The translations under genes and the position numbers were made by a program. This document shows positions 30,556-41,989 of a stretch of DNA of 64,000 bases, one piece after another. Location of the stretch: the NCBI GenBank assembly GCA_047967505.1, contig CM106541.1; one strand, 5' to 3'. Positions within the stretch are counted from its first letter, which is position 1. The number at the start of each line of letters is the position of its first letter. The notes beneath the pieces were generated by a model. It saw nothing but the letters and a program-made list of their open reading frames with translations. It made no database searches and was not told the DNA's origin. Source of the stretch: Dipteris shenzhenensis (lineage: Eukaryota > Polypodiophyta > Polypodiopsida > Gleicheniales).

Positions 30556-32092
30556 ATGGATCCCCATTCAGCCAATCTCCGTCCACCTCCACAGGCCGCA
30601 ACAACCGTCATTTTTTCAAAAGACGAGCTGCAATAGCTCAAGAAAGATGTGCAATTAGAGGGCTCCACATCAAATTTCGCCCCCATCTTTGGGTCACACC
30701 CTTCCAGATCATAGGCTAGAGACTGGATGTTGGCGGCGTTACCAGGAGACCTCGCCCCTCACCTCAGGGATATTCGACTTTTGGGACGTGGATTCTTCCA
30801 AGTGGTTTTCGACTCCCACGAGTCCACAGCCCTTCTCAAAGCTAATCCCCTGGCTTTGGGTTCGAGGAGGATCTTTCTTTTGCCCTACACCTTGGGCTTC
30901 GATCCGCGGTCGAGGAGGACAGGCAGGTCACATCACTGTTCATTAGGTTTCCTGGTCTTCCTCAGGTCTACCATCGACTACTTGCCACTATCGGAGCCAC
31001 ATTCGAAGTGGTCACGGAGATCTCCTCCCTTCCTGGCATGCCTTCTTCCTTGGCAAAGGCAGTCAGTGCAGACAGGGTGCCTCGTGTTAGGGTCATTGTC
31101 TCTGACCCTAACATCTCAGATGACCACATTATGCTTCAGCGTCCAGACGGCTCTCTCTTTCGACAGAGAGTCGAGATTTCAGGTAGACAGGACCAGTGCA
31201 AGATTTGCAGGACCCTTGGGCACTTTGCTAGAGACTGCCCAAGGAAGAGAAAAAGACCCAAGAGGTCTTCTGGTGTGGCTCCTTCACATACTACCATGAT
31301 TGCACCTCCCCAGCACCCTGTACCATGCACTCCAGGACCACCAAGAGCAGCAGGGCACCTTGCTTTGCGCACCCCAGGACCACCAGGGGCAGCAGGGCGC
31401 CCAATGCCCGCAACGCACCCAGTACCACGATGGAGAGCTACAAGAGCGGCTCCCTTACCTCAGGAGGAGACTTTTGATCCTGTTTAGACAGACGCCTTCC
31501 AGACTCTAGAGGTGAATATTGCTGCAGCCCCAGACACTATAGTTCCACATCAGGAGGGGCCTTTAGATCCACCAGCCCCAGTCACATTGGTCTCTGACCC
31601 CTCTCTGACCCCCTGGTTTCTGACCACGAGGGGACTACAGATACTTCTTCCCTGCAGACTGTTGCTGCCACAGTCAGGACAATCGAGAAAGTGCAGGCGC
31701 AGATGAGGGTTCCTGATTCCTCTTCACCCCAGCCACAGGCCTCCTCAACCCCCAGCTCCAGTTCTGCTGATAGAGGCCTGGTAGGTCCTTCTCCTCCATC
31801 TTCCACCAGTGCAGGTCTTCTTCGCACTCCTCGGCCAGACTTGCTTATCAGGAATTCTTTTTCGGCACTGGCAGATTCGGCGACTTTCATGGATGATGAG
31901 GAGTTTGTGCCCTCCACCTTAGGGGTCCCGGTCCTTGGGATTCCTTCTGACAGGGCCTCCCTTTCAGCAGGTGTGGGGATCCTTTCACCTGTTGAGTTTC
32001 CTGCCCTCAGCAGGAGTGTTTCGGCTCAGGGGAAGCTGGTCTCCTCTACTAGGTCGGGCAAGCCTTTCCATCCAGCATCCTCCTGTCGATGA
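30556..32092 (+). pseudogene. LINE1 ORF1, copy F
   Basis: ATG 30556 (MDPHSANLRPPPQAAT). Stops at the Gln of KDELQQL and at the SQARDW position, both CAG/CAA to TAG in form. 30727-30950 is open (MLAALPGDLAPHLRDIRLLG), then a frame change near 30930 leads to 31008-31487: SDPNISDDHIMLQRPD, the knuckle CKICRTLGHFARDC and a PGPPGAAGRP-type repeat. The tail at 31691-32092 (RNSFSALADSATF, RSGKPFHPASSCR) ends on a TGA that overlaps the ORF2 ATG at 32089. Length near 512 codons, as in copy E. Confidence 0.85.
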
Positions 32093-35000
32093 GGATAGTC
32101 AGCTGGAACATATAGGGCCTAGGCTGAGTTCCACACTGTCGCCGTAGGCAGCGGATCTGGAACCAGCTTCATCCAGGCGTCAGTGGAGGTGCTATTGATA
32201 TCCTTTTTATCCAGGAACACAAGCTGGATGCCAGGGATTCCTCTAAGTCTGGCAAACTGCTTTCAGGACATACCTTCTGGTCGCGTGCTATGGGCACAAG
32301 GGAAGGTACTTGCATTTCGGTCTCTCTTTCTATTCTCCCCTTGGTTGTTGGTCATGGTATTATCTCCCCTTCTAGAGCTCAATGGATCATTATTTTGATT
32401 GGAGGGCGTAAGATTGGTCTTCTCAATCTTTATGCTCCCAACAACAGAGGGGAGCGGATCTCCTTTTAGTAGGAGTTACTCTCTTGGGCCCCCATTGCAG
32501 ATTCTTGGATCATTGGTGGCGACTTCAACATGGTTGAGTTGCCTTGAGACAAAAAGGGAGGTAGACAGGGTGGAATTCATACTTTGGAGAGGGCAGCCTG
32601 GGATGCCTTTCTCTTTCAGTTCAGTGGCAGAGACACTTGGTTGGATGATGCCTTTCATATTATGCCACAGTCACTCCTGTACTCTTGGTCGAACAGGAGA
32701 ATACACATGCCCATTCATGCACGGATTGACAGATTTTATGTAGACGATTGGGCACTTGACAGAGGAGGATCTCTATGCATTTCTACTGGGGTTTCCACCT
32801 CAGATCATTTTCCAGTGGTGTTGCAGATTCTTGAGCCTCATCGGAGAGGACGCTCTGCCAGTGTCAGGATCCCGGATGCTTTTTATGCAGAGGAGAGCCT
32901 CACGGAGGATATTTTACAGATTTGGGTTTCTCACATACAGGGTGGAGCTGTCCATCCATCTCAGGTAGCTGCAGCCTTATCCGAAATTAGTGACTATTAT
33001 CATTCAGTCGCTGATTCTAGGAGACGTGAGATTCTCATATGTGAGATTGGTATACACCAGCAGTTAGCGTCCCTTCACAGGGAAGAGCAGAAGAGGCCCA
33101 CAGATGCTTGGATTCAGGCGCACCTTGCTGCAGCAAGGGCTCATTTGCAGACATTGTTGGATCAGAGAGCAGAGTATGCCTTTCATGCACGGGAATCCTT
33201 TTGAATTCAGATGGGTGGCAGGGTCAACAAACACTTTTTCTCAACTCATGGGCCCAGACATAGTAGAGATAGTGTTTCGCAGCTTGTTGACTCAGACGGG
33301 GTGTTATAGTCAGATCCTGATACTGTCATGCGTGTAGCTTCAGATTTTTTGGCATCCCTTCTTACTGCAGATCCAGGCACACAGGCCATTGATGATGCCA
33401 GAGAGGTTATTTGGCAGTGTATCCCTGTATTGGTGAAGGATGAGATGTATGTTTCTCTAGATGCACCTTTCACCAATGCAGAATTCAAGACTTTATTACT
33501 TGCCCTTCACATGGGCAAGTGCCTAGGTTTAGATGGACTTAACCCCTCCTTTTTTATTACATTTTGGGAGCAGATTGGTGAACACATTACATCAGCCCTG
33601 CAGGGCGTGTGGGACTCTGGTGAGATGCCGGACTCACTCACAGATGGTCTCATTCATCTCATCCCAAAGGGGGGTAATAGGAATCTTGTGTCTCAATGGA
33701 GATCCATCACTCTTTTGGGCACTTTTTACAAGATTCTGGCGAAAGCCATCAGTCTACGGCTGCAAGTTTTTCTTCCAGATTTGATTCATGACACACAGAC
33801 AGGGTTTGTGCATGGCAAAGTATTTTTTATAATATTTTCTCATTTTGGGAGGCCTCAGAATGGGCCATGCAGAGCCGCCATGCAGAGCTGCCAGAGATTG
33901 GCCATTCTACTCTTGGACTTTGAGAAAGCTTACGATAGAGTAGACTGGGATTTCTTAGAGGGTACTCTATCTCCCTTTGGTTTTTCAGATTCATGGATTA
34001 GAGGAGTATCCTCTCTCTACAGATCAGCCCATAGGTAGTTGCTCATTGTGGGGGTAAGAGGGGACAGGTTTTAGATTTCCAGATCCGTCCGCCAGGGATG
34101 TCCTCTTGCCCCGTTTCTTTTTCTGTTTGTGGCGGAAGCTATGAGTATCTACATTAGATCTCAAGCTGATATTTATGGGCTGAGGCTTCCTATCCGCTGG
34201 GAACAAGAGCTCCTAGATAGTGAGTTGGCAGATGACACAGCTGTTTTTTTGGATGCCTCCCCGAAGACACTGACTTCCTTGCGGACAGCCTTGGATTTGT
34301 TTTGCATGGCTGCAGGTGCACACATTAATTGGCATAAATCCAGTGGTTTTTGGATTTGCGAGGATGACACCCCAGATTGGGGTAATGATATTGGCTTCAC
34401 TTGGGTACAGAGGGGCTTCTCCATCATATATTTGGGCCGCCAGGTTGGGGTGGGCATCTCTCCCTCACAACAGTTTGCTCTGGTGTTGGAAAGCATCAGA
34501 AGAAAGCTCCTTTTCTGGAGCTCAGCCAAACTTGACTTGGCCTCCAGGGTGGTGGTGGTTAACCAGGATTGTATCACTCAGCTTAAGAGGCCTGTACGAA
34601 ACTTTTTATGGAGTGGTCTAGATGGCACAACTGATGTTACAGCCAGGGTGGCTTGGGAGACCTTGATTCTTCCTACAAGAGAAGGGGGTTTGAATATCAT
34701 CGACCCAGATCTACAGTGCAAAGCTTTACTCTACAAGTTCGTTGTGAGAGGGCTTATGCCAGGACAAGAGCCTTGGAAGGATTTTTTAATCAGATGCATA
34801 CAGTCTCGCACGCCCACTTCAGGAGAGGATTGGACACACAGTACTAGATGGGTTTTGACCACAGCCCACCTCAAGTCTCCCTCTTCCCCTCTTATGGTTG
34901 CTATCCTGAAAGCATGGGCCAGCTTCAGGAGTACTCTTCGTAGGATTCCCCCATCCACCCATGAAGAGATTGAAAGGCAGCCTATCATGTGGAATGATAG

Positions 35001-36390
35001 GATTTTGGATGAGCTTGGCAGACCACTTGGAGCTTCTCCTTACATGCAGTGGCCAAGATGGGAGAGGGGCCCTGCATCTACAGTAGGAGCATGAAAAGCC
35101 TTCAAGAAGCTTCCTGCAGACCAACAGGCCCAGATGGTTCTTAATCTCATAGGGAGTGTAGGGAGAGTCCAGTAGATTGATGCAGCCTTGCCCTTGGATT
35201 GGGTGGACACAGATGACATGCCTATTACTTGCTCCACCTAGATGGGGGCATTTTCCAGATTGGGAGTTCCTTTATAGGTGATTGCTTTTCTTGACCCACA
35301 TGAGGATGCCTTAAATTTTGATGTTTCTTCGGGGGGCAGGCTGTCCAGATCCACAGAAGATATCTTGTTGGAGGTACCATTTCAGCCTGTCAGGATAGTG
35401 GGCTTCATGGAGCATGGCTCTCTTTCACAGTGGTACTTGGATCCTGACCCGCTTCTCCTCGCCCTTGGCTCATGGAGGCTGTGGCTCTATGGAGGTGTCC
35501 CAATTAAGTTTTTGTAGTGGGACCCTAGGGAATGGGAATGAATAGATGAAGGGCACCGAGAGAAGGGCATCCCCTTCTTTCGTTACACGGTCAGTAATGC
35601 TAGGAAATTCCAGCTCAGCTCTAGGGGTTGGAAGCCTACCAGAACTCCTCATTGGGAGAACTTTCAGATTTCTGCTGACTTGCAGAGAATTTTTTGACAG
35701 AGGCTCTGGAAATCCCACCGGAATAGAAAAATCACTCTCTTCTTTTGGCTTTTTATTCATGGTGGGATAGCAGTGAACCATTGGAGGTCCCAGTTCGGAG
35801 CTGACCCTTCTTGCCCTCGCTGCCTTTCTGCTTTGGAGACAATACAGCACTGCCTATGGGATTGCAGACAGGCGAGAATCATATGGAAGGGGATTGCAAG
35901 ACTTTTCAGCACTTTTGTTTGCCTACCTTTCTATATGACCTGGGGATCAGTGGCTTGGCTTACTCTTTCAGGGCCCCAGGTATTTTTTGAGAGACTTGAC
36001 TCCTCTTGGGCTCTTCACATCTGACGACACCTTGTGGAGTCGTGCTCTCTAGAGGATGTTCCGGCCACTCTTTTCAGGGCTGCTCACTCCTCGGTCGACT
36101 CTCCATGGGAGATCCTTGCTAGCATTGCAGCATGGCACATTTGGAGAGCCAGGTGCACTGAGGCTTTGGAGGGTTCTCAGGTTCACCCTTCTCAGATCTG
36201 GCCAATACTTGGACAGATACGATACACACTCTGATGGCCATTTGGGCGAGCATGCAAGGATCATCTCGAGCAGCCTCCTCTAGGAGAGTTACTTTTCTCA
36301 GAGATTCGAGAGACTCTCCCTTCTTTGCTGAGACTTCTACAGGGTTGAGATGGCATTTCAGGTCTCAGCCTTGGTTTCTTTCTACCTCAT
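32089..36390 (+). pseudogene. LINE1 ORF2 (EN-RT-zf-RVT), copy F
   Basis: Full domain order can be followed. Endonuclease: MRIVSWNI at 32089, QEHKLDARD, GGDFNMVEL (about 32515), RIDRFYVDDWALDRG, and TSDHFPVV with SDH at 32800-32808. Linker coil (32880-33200). RT from about 33480: LDGLNPSFFITFWEQI, LIPKGGNRNLVSQW, DFEKAYDRVDWDFL (about 33920), RSVRQGCPLAP, LADDTAVFLDASP with LADD at 34225-34236. zf-RVT: CPRC 35812-35823, HC 35848-35853, C 35863-35865. Tail LMAIWASMQGSSRAASS (about 36233). No RNase H domain is seen. Premature stops at about 34036, 34072, 35092, 35173, 35239, 35275, 35513, 35540, 35696 and 36022. Confidence 0.88.
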
Positions 36391-36497
36391 TCCTCTGAGG
36401 TGTTTTTATTACATGCTTAGCATGGTGTATATCCACACAGAGCTTGCTCTAGTGGGTTTCTTTCTTACTTAATAGAAGTCTCTTTTTTGGAAAAAAA

Positions 36498-36791
36498 GAA
36501 AAGAGTGTTCTAGGTGGTCTAGGTGTGTTTTATAGTCTAGTGAGTCCTAGACATGCCACGTTTCATATTGGGAGTTATCCCATATACACTATGGCTTTCT
36601 AGAGTCTAGTGTCACACTATATAGTGTTGTACTTGTCTATTGTCTATCATATCAGTCAACATCAAGCTATCAATACATTGTGAGTATTTTGGCTATTGCC
36701 TTGCACTTGTACTTTCCTTCCTTTCCATTGTGCCTTTCATTATGCTTTCCATATTTCCATTCCGTTCCTAGCTAGCTACCATGTCTCTTCA
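36498..36791 (+). repeat. 3' LTR of the short copia, right part
   Basis: Resumes GAGTGTTCTAGGTGGTCTAG and runs to CATGTCTCTTCA at 36791, matching 27827-28117. Followed by the target duplication ATGGC (36792-36796). Confidence 0.92.
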
Positions 36792-36796
36792 ATGGC

Positions 36797-37029
36797 ACTA
36801 CGCACGGATACTATCCTCCACATACAAGAGTTATGGCACCGCATAGGAGCGATGGCATTGCCAAGGAGTCAATGCCGGTGTTGAAGCCATAGTCATCAAA
36901 GATATCAAGGGTGAGCCCATATCCTCGAAGGGAGAGGGCCATCCAGCAATGGGGAGAGAGGGGAATGATAGCAGCCAATGACGGGACTGCCAACAATTAG
37001 AGCTGAGAGGTGAAGATGGGTTAGAATAG
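36797..37029. other. Unidentified flank between copia and LINE copy G
   Basis: Single-copy-looking sequence of ordinary composition. The minus strand is open through part of it (36811-36996), but I recognise no protein. 36810-36837 repeats the 28 bp just left of the 5' LTR (27767-27794) with two mismatches, so the insertion target was a short tandem repeat of about 41 bp. Confidence 0.5.
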
Positions 37030-38768
37030 AATCTGTGGACTTGGACAGCCTGCCCCCCGAAGAAACATCAAAGACTAAGGCATCCTTATGTGTGTCATGA
37101 AAAGCAATCACCTGTAAAGGAACTCCCAATGTGGAAAATGCCCCCATCCATGTGAAGCAAGTATTAGGCATGTCATCTATGTCCACCCAATCCAAGGGCA
37201 AGGCTACATCAATCTGCTAGACTCTCCTTGCACTTCCTCTGAGATTAAGAACCATCTGGGCTGTCGCGGTCTGCAGGAAGCTTCCTGAATGCTTTCCATG
37301 CTCCCACGGTAGATGCACAGCCCCTCTCCCATCTTGGCCACTGCATGTAAGGAGAAGCTCCAAGTGGTCTGCCATGCTCATCCAAAATACTGTCATTCCA
37401 CATGATAGGCTGCCTTTCAATCTCTTCATGGGTGGATGGGGGAATCCTTCGACGTGTACTTCTGAAGCTGGCCCATGCTTTCAGGATAGCAACCATAAGA
37501 GGGGAAGAGGGAGATCTGAGGTGGGCTGTGGTGAAAATCCATCTGGTACTATGTGTCCAATCCTCTCCTGAAGTGGCGTGCGAGACTGTATGCATCTGAT
37601 AAAGAAATCCTTCCAAGGCTCTTGCCCTGGCATAAGTCCTCTCACAACGACCTTGCAGAGTAAGGCTCTGCACTGTAGATCTGGGTCGATGATATTCAAA
37701 CCCCCTTCTCTTGTAGGAAGAATCAAGGTCTCCGAAGCCACCCTGGCTGTAACATCAGTTGTGCCATCTAGACCACTCCATAAAAAATTTCGTACGGGCC
37801 TCTTAAGCTGAGTGACACAATCCCTAGAGTGGCACCAACAAGAGAATACAAACCATGCTGTGGCTAGAAGAACCTGGTTAACCACCACCACCCTAGAAGC
37901 CAAGTCAAGTTTGGCTAAGCTCCACAAAAGGAGCTTTCTTCTGATGCTCTCCAACATCGGAGCAAACTGTTGTGAGGGAGAGATGCCCACCCTAACCTGG
38001 CAGCCCAAATATCTGACAGAGACGCCCCTCTGTACCCAAGTGAAGGCAATATCATTACCCCAATATGGGGTGTCATCTTCACAAATCCAAAAACCATTGG
38101 ATTTATGCCAATTAATGTGTGCACCTGCAGCCGTGCAAAATAAATCCAAGGCTGTCCAGAAGGGAGTGTGTGTCCTGGGGGTGGCATCCAAAAAAACAGC
38201 CATGTCATCTGCCAGCTCACTATCCAAGAGCTCTTCTTCCCGGCGGATAGGAAGCCTCAGCCCATAAATATCAGCTTGAGATCTAAGGTAGATACTCATA
38301 GCTTCCGCCACAAACAACAAAAGAAAAGGGGCAAGAGAACATCCCTGGCGGACTGATCTGGAAATCTGAAATCTGTCCCCTCTTACCCCCCCAATGAGCA
38401 CTTGGCTATGGGCTGATCTGTAGAGAGAGGATACTCCTTAAATCCATGCTTCTGAAAAACCAAAGCGAGATAGTGTACCCTCTAAAAAATCGGAGTCTAC
38501 TCTATCGTAAGCTTTCTCAAAGTCCAAGAGTAGAACGGCCAATCTCTGGCGGCTCTACATGGCCCATTTTGAGGCCTCCCAAAATGAGAAAATATTGTCA
38601 AATATACTTCTGCCATGCACAAACCCTGTCTGCATGTCATGAATCAAATCTGGACGAAAAACCTATAGCCGTAGACTGATAGCTTTCGCCAGAATCTTGT
38701 AACAAGTGCCCAATAGAGTGATGGGTCTCCATTGAGACGCTAGATTCCTATTACCGCCCTTTGGGATG
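37030..38768 (-). pseudogene. LINE1 RT and connection region, copy G
   Basis: 38401-37481 is an open frame of 306 codons: LIGGVRGDRFQISRSVRQGC, LADDMAVFLDATPRT (RT active-site box, Asp pair kept), ASRVVVVNQVLLATAW, DPDLQCRALLCK. Upstream, LLLDFEKAYDRVD (about 38530-38490) is in frame with stops around it. Downstream, 37673-37245 and 37201-37030 carry RSTRRRIPPSTHEEIERQ and DALVFDVSSGGRLSKSTD. It lacks zf-RVT and endonuclease. Confidence 0.85.
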
Positions 38769-38957
38769 AGATAATGAGGAAGGGAGGCGGGGGGGGGGGG
38801 GAGAGAGCAGGGGAGGGGGTGGGGTAGGGGCAGCGGGGGGGGAGAGGGGGGGCGGGGGAGGGGGCGGGGGTGGAGAAGGGGACGGGGGGCTTGCAGATGG
38901 AGGAGAGGGAGGGCACGGAGGGAGAGGGAGGGAGGGGACGGGGGTGAAGGAGGGGGG
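37030..38957 (-). mobile_element. LINE1 copy G: 5' UTR fused to RT, both ORF junctions lost
   Basis: Read leftwards: polypyrimidine 5' UTR (38957-38770), then directly the RT at LIPKGGNRNLASQWRP (38768), skipping all of ORF1 and the endonuclease, then RT and connection region to about 37030, where homology ends before the zf-RVT. The element thus has an internal deletion of some 3 kb and no 3' end. No target duplication found. Confidence 0.87.
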
Positions 38958-41019
38958 CGGTGTGTGGATAAAAATGAAAAAATGTTTTTCACTTGTTGCA
39001 TGTTGCGGGGTGAGTGCATAGCTATGTACACAGCTAGTTGGTAAGGGAAATGAGCTGTGGACACCCTCATGATGGACTCCACACTGATGATATATTGTCT
39101 TGAGATGGAAGACACTTCTACAGGGACTCTGGGAGATAATGAAGTGCAGTGTGGTTGCAACAGGATAATCCAGAGCATGGTATCCAGAGTATGACGGGGT
39201 TTTGTTGTGGGATGACATGCACTCTTTCATAGTTGTCTAGAGTCCTTTCTGTATGAGGGCATGAGCATTTTTTTGTTGTGGTTGTCTTGTAGATCCTTTG
39301 TGTCGGGATGGTGTTCACCATATGTGGTAGTCTGGGCAACTAAATGTTAAGTGTTGGAGGCATGCAAGTGATTGAATGCCTAACTAGAACCATATGTGCC
39401 TTAAATGCCTTGGTGTGTGAATTTGAAGGAAGGATTGTGAGAGTGATAAAAGGCAAATGATGACGTGGCTGGAAACAAAGAAAGCATGCAAGGAGGGCTA
39501 CGTGATTCTTCTAGAGGGAGAGCTGGAGCTACGTGAAGGTGACGGCTGGAAGTGGGTAAGAGGAGCTTCTGGAGGAAAGGAGAGCGACTTCACGTGGAGC
39601 TAAGGAGGGTCGCTCTACGGGTGGGCTAGGACGAGCTTAGAAGAGCAAAGGAGTGAAGGGACTAAAGGTGGATGGGAGAGGGAGTTTGGGGAGCGGGATG
39701 CAGAAATAGAATGGGGGAGTCGCAGCAGAGGGAGAGGGACTCCTCGAGGATAGAAGTATCGCCATTACAAGAGGGAGGATCCCTGAGAGAAGCGGGGGGT
39801 AGAGTGGTCATGGGTTGATGGTGGCGGCGACTGCAAGACAGGGAGGAGGCAGGAGCACAGGTCGCTGCTGTGTGGGCTAGGAGAGGCTCACAGAAGGAGC
39901 AGAGGTGGAGGAGTTTGGAGAGTGGAGGTCCCAAGAGAGTACACGGCTATTGGAGAATGAAGAGGAGTTGGCAATCACACACGGATGAGGCAAACTTCTG
40001 AGGGCAGAAGGGCGACGCGCATGTTCTAGGAGCAGGAAGCTATTGCAGAGTGACGAAAGGCGGGGTGTGAGCTTGCTCCATAGAGCTTGGGAAGAAAGCC
40101 GAAAGACTAGGGAGAGCGAAGGGAGCCTCGGAAATCTCAGAAGGAAAGGCCTATAGGGGGCGTCGCCAGAGGAAAGAGAGCTGCGTGGTGGTAAAAAGCT
40201 TAGGAGAGGGAGGCTTGCTGAAGGACTACGTCACAGGAGAGCTCGTTGGCTACTAGTAGAAGAGATCACGAGACTGCGAGCTGATGGAGGAGCCAACTAT
40301 CGGTGGCAAGGTGATGGCGCATGCAAAGTATATGGGCAGGGAGTTACTCAGCCGGTGTGTCTATTGCGTACCATGAAGTTTTTAAATGGAGGAAGCTACG
40401 CATGAGCTCTTTGGGTTTCTGAGAAGCAAAAGGACCAGTCAGAGCAAGAGAAGCCATAGCCTCGATTATGATTTTGAATTTTGAGAGAAGAAGAGGACTA
40501 CTATAGGAACACCTTAGTAGGATTTTGGAAGAGGTCGTCTTTTTCTTGATGGAATTGCTTGAAGAAGGTGCCAGGAGTGTTGTAAAGAGAGCATGGGCTT
40601 GCATTAGTTGTGGGTTGAAGGCAGAGAGGCCTTGCCAGGCAATATATCAAGATCTCCAAGGGTGGCGAGCTGTGATACGGGAGCGTAGTGCATGTCAGAT
40701 TTCCTTTAGTCCAGAAGGAACTTGTGGATGGTTGTCCGATGAGTTGTGGTATTGGATGCATTATGTCTTTGTATGCTTTGTGAGCTTGAGCTCAGTCAGT
40801 AGGAGCTTGTGATGGGTTGTGTGGTCCATTGGGTTTCTTTCTGAGGTTGTCTAGCTTTTGGAGAAAATGTGGCTAGAGTGTGAGTTGTATCAGAAGGTAT
40901 ATGTAGAGACAATGATATTGAATGGATGCCTTTTGCTTTGTGATTGTGTTGTTCGGGTGTTTTAAACGTGGATGAGGGTGGTTGTGAAGGCGGATTAGGC
41001 TCTACTACTTTTGTCCATC
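38958..41019. other. Purine-rich stretch without recognisable genes
   Basis: 39430-40400 is G/A-rich on the plus strand, with many GGAGGAG and GAGAGG words and no long ORF. 40525-40812 is a 95-codon frame without known motifs. TGTTGGAGGCATGCAAG near 39352 could be the start of an LTR (TGTTGG), and its composition mirrors 47114-48640 read on the other strand, so both may be leader regions of another LTR family. Nothing firmer is visible. Confidence 0.35.
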
Positions 41020-41275
41020 CAGCGGGGGGGCTGTCGGGTGGGGGAGAGGGAGGGCGGGGAGGGCTGTCGGGTGAGGGAGAAGGAGGGAGGGGGCAGGGGT
41101 GGAGAAGGGAAGCGGGTGGGCTGGCTGGAAGGGGAGAGGGAGAGTGAGGGAGGAGGGAGGGGGGGCAGGTGAGAAGGGAGGGAGAGGAGCAGCGAGGGGA
41201 GGGAGAGGGGGGGCAGCGAGGGTGAGGGAGAGGGAGAGGGGGGGCAGGTCCTCACGAGGAGAGGAGCAGCTCAAG
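41020..41275 (-). mobile_element. Orphan LINE1 5' UTR fragment, minus
   Basis: Read leftwards it begins GAGCTGCTCCTCTCCTCGTG (41275), then polypyrimidine to 41020, where it ends without ORF1. It closely resembles the orphan fragment at 9053-9303, including the GTGAGGACC block after the start. Confidence 0.78.
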
Positions 41276-41289
41276 CTTTCCTTCCTCAA

Positions 41290-41960
41290 CACCATATCTT
41301 TGTAATCTCTTACACTCTTAAAATGATGTTTTGTTATCGATGATCTGTGGCTCCATGTCACCCTGTTTTGGAGTTAGGAGGGGGATGTATTGTGGAAGCC
41401 ATGTATTGGCTTTGATAGGGTCTCTTTATTAGGCTTGGCCGAGTTCATAGAAGTTGGTGTATTACTAGACCTATGAGCTGGTCATGTAGCCATGTTGAGA
41501 CGTGAGCCCTAAGTCATGTTGAGTATCAAGCCATGAGAGTGCTTGGATCAACCTCTGAACATACTCGAACTTTAGCCTCTGAGTTACTTGAGGTGCATAG
41601 ATTAGTAGTCCATCATTGTCATGTTCTATTCTTCGAGTAGTCCCTCACCTTTCCTTCATGGGGGGGTGTTAGAACATGAAGTCAAGTTGAGTCTGTTTTA
41701 GTGTGTTCTACTAGGAGTTCTAGTAGATTCTTATGTGTGAGTGCTAGGTGTCATATTGGGAGCCATCACATATACATTTGTGCACTCTAGTGTGTATGCC
41801 TATCCTATGAAGTCTTGTCCATGTCACTTGGCAAATCATTCAATCTAATCAAACCTACAAGCACTTTGGTCTACATGTGAGTACTTTCTTTTGGTTCATG
41901 CTCTTCCATATGTCTTTCATACTTTCTAGTTGTTTCCTTTGCTTTCGTCCTCCATAGCTC
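41290..41960 (+). repeat. Copia 3' noncoding region and 3' LTR fragment
   Basis: 41370-41660 matches 29390-29690 (GAGCTGGTCATGTAGCCATG, CATGAGAGTGCTTGGATCAA), ends in the polypurine run GGGGGG (41661-41666), and is followed by an LTR start TGTTAGAACATGAAGTC (41667). LTR sequence (GTGTCATATTGGGAGCCATC, GTGAGTACTTTCTTTTGG) continues to about 41960, where a LINE fragment replaces its end. Confidence 0.8.
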
Positions 41961-41989
41961 ACTTCCCTTCCTACCCTACCTCCTCTCCC

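Larger units (their letters stand above)
29736..36497 (+). mobile_element. LINE1 copy F, most complete (about 6.8 kb)
   Basis: Order: 42 bp of unknown origin (29736-29777), polypyrimidine 5' UTR (to 30555), ORF1 (30556-32092), ORF2 (32089-about 36390), 3' UTR with hairpin (36412-36424) and the CTTGCTCTAG block, and an A-rich tail to 36497. It sits in the 3' LTR of the short copia; GAGTGTTCTA before (29726-29735) and after the tail (36498-36507) is the target duplication. Relative to copy D, about 50 bp is missing in ORF2 after VVVVNQ (about 34565). It carries about ten premature stops, nearly all transitions, so it is inactive but gives the family layout. Confidence 0.94.
27795..36791 (+). 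mobile_element. Short non-autonomous copia, split by a 6.8-kb LINE
   Basis: 5' LTR 27795-28117, internal region 28118-29694, 3' LTR in two parts (29695-29735 and 36498-36791), flanked by ATGGC on both sides. Without the LINE it is about 2.2 kb. The internal region has a leader (28130-28370) shared with 14890-15125 and a 3' part shared with 41400-41660, but I find neither gag nor pol, so it is LARD/TRIM-like and must have moved with foreign proteins. Confidence 0.9.

Noticed and set aside
29794-30719. 280- and 240-codon Pro/Ser/Leu-rich frames
   Set aside because: Same explanation: pyrimidine-only DNA of the LINE 5' UTR, running out of phase into ORF1.
40525-40812. 95-codon plus-strand frame as a small host gene
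   Set aside because: No homology recognised, a matching frame exists on the other strand, and no promoter or splice context supports it.
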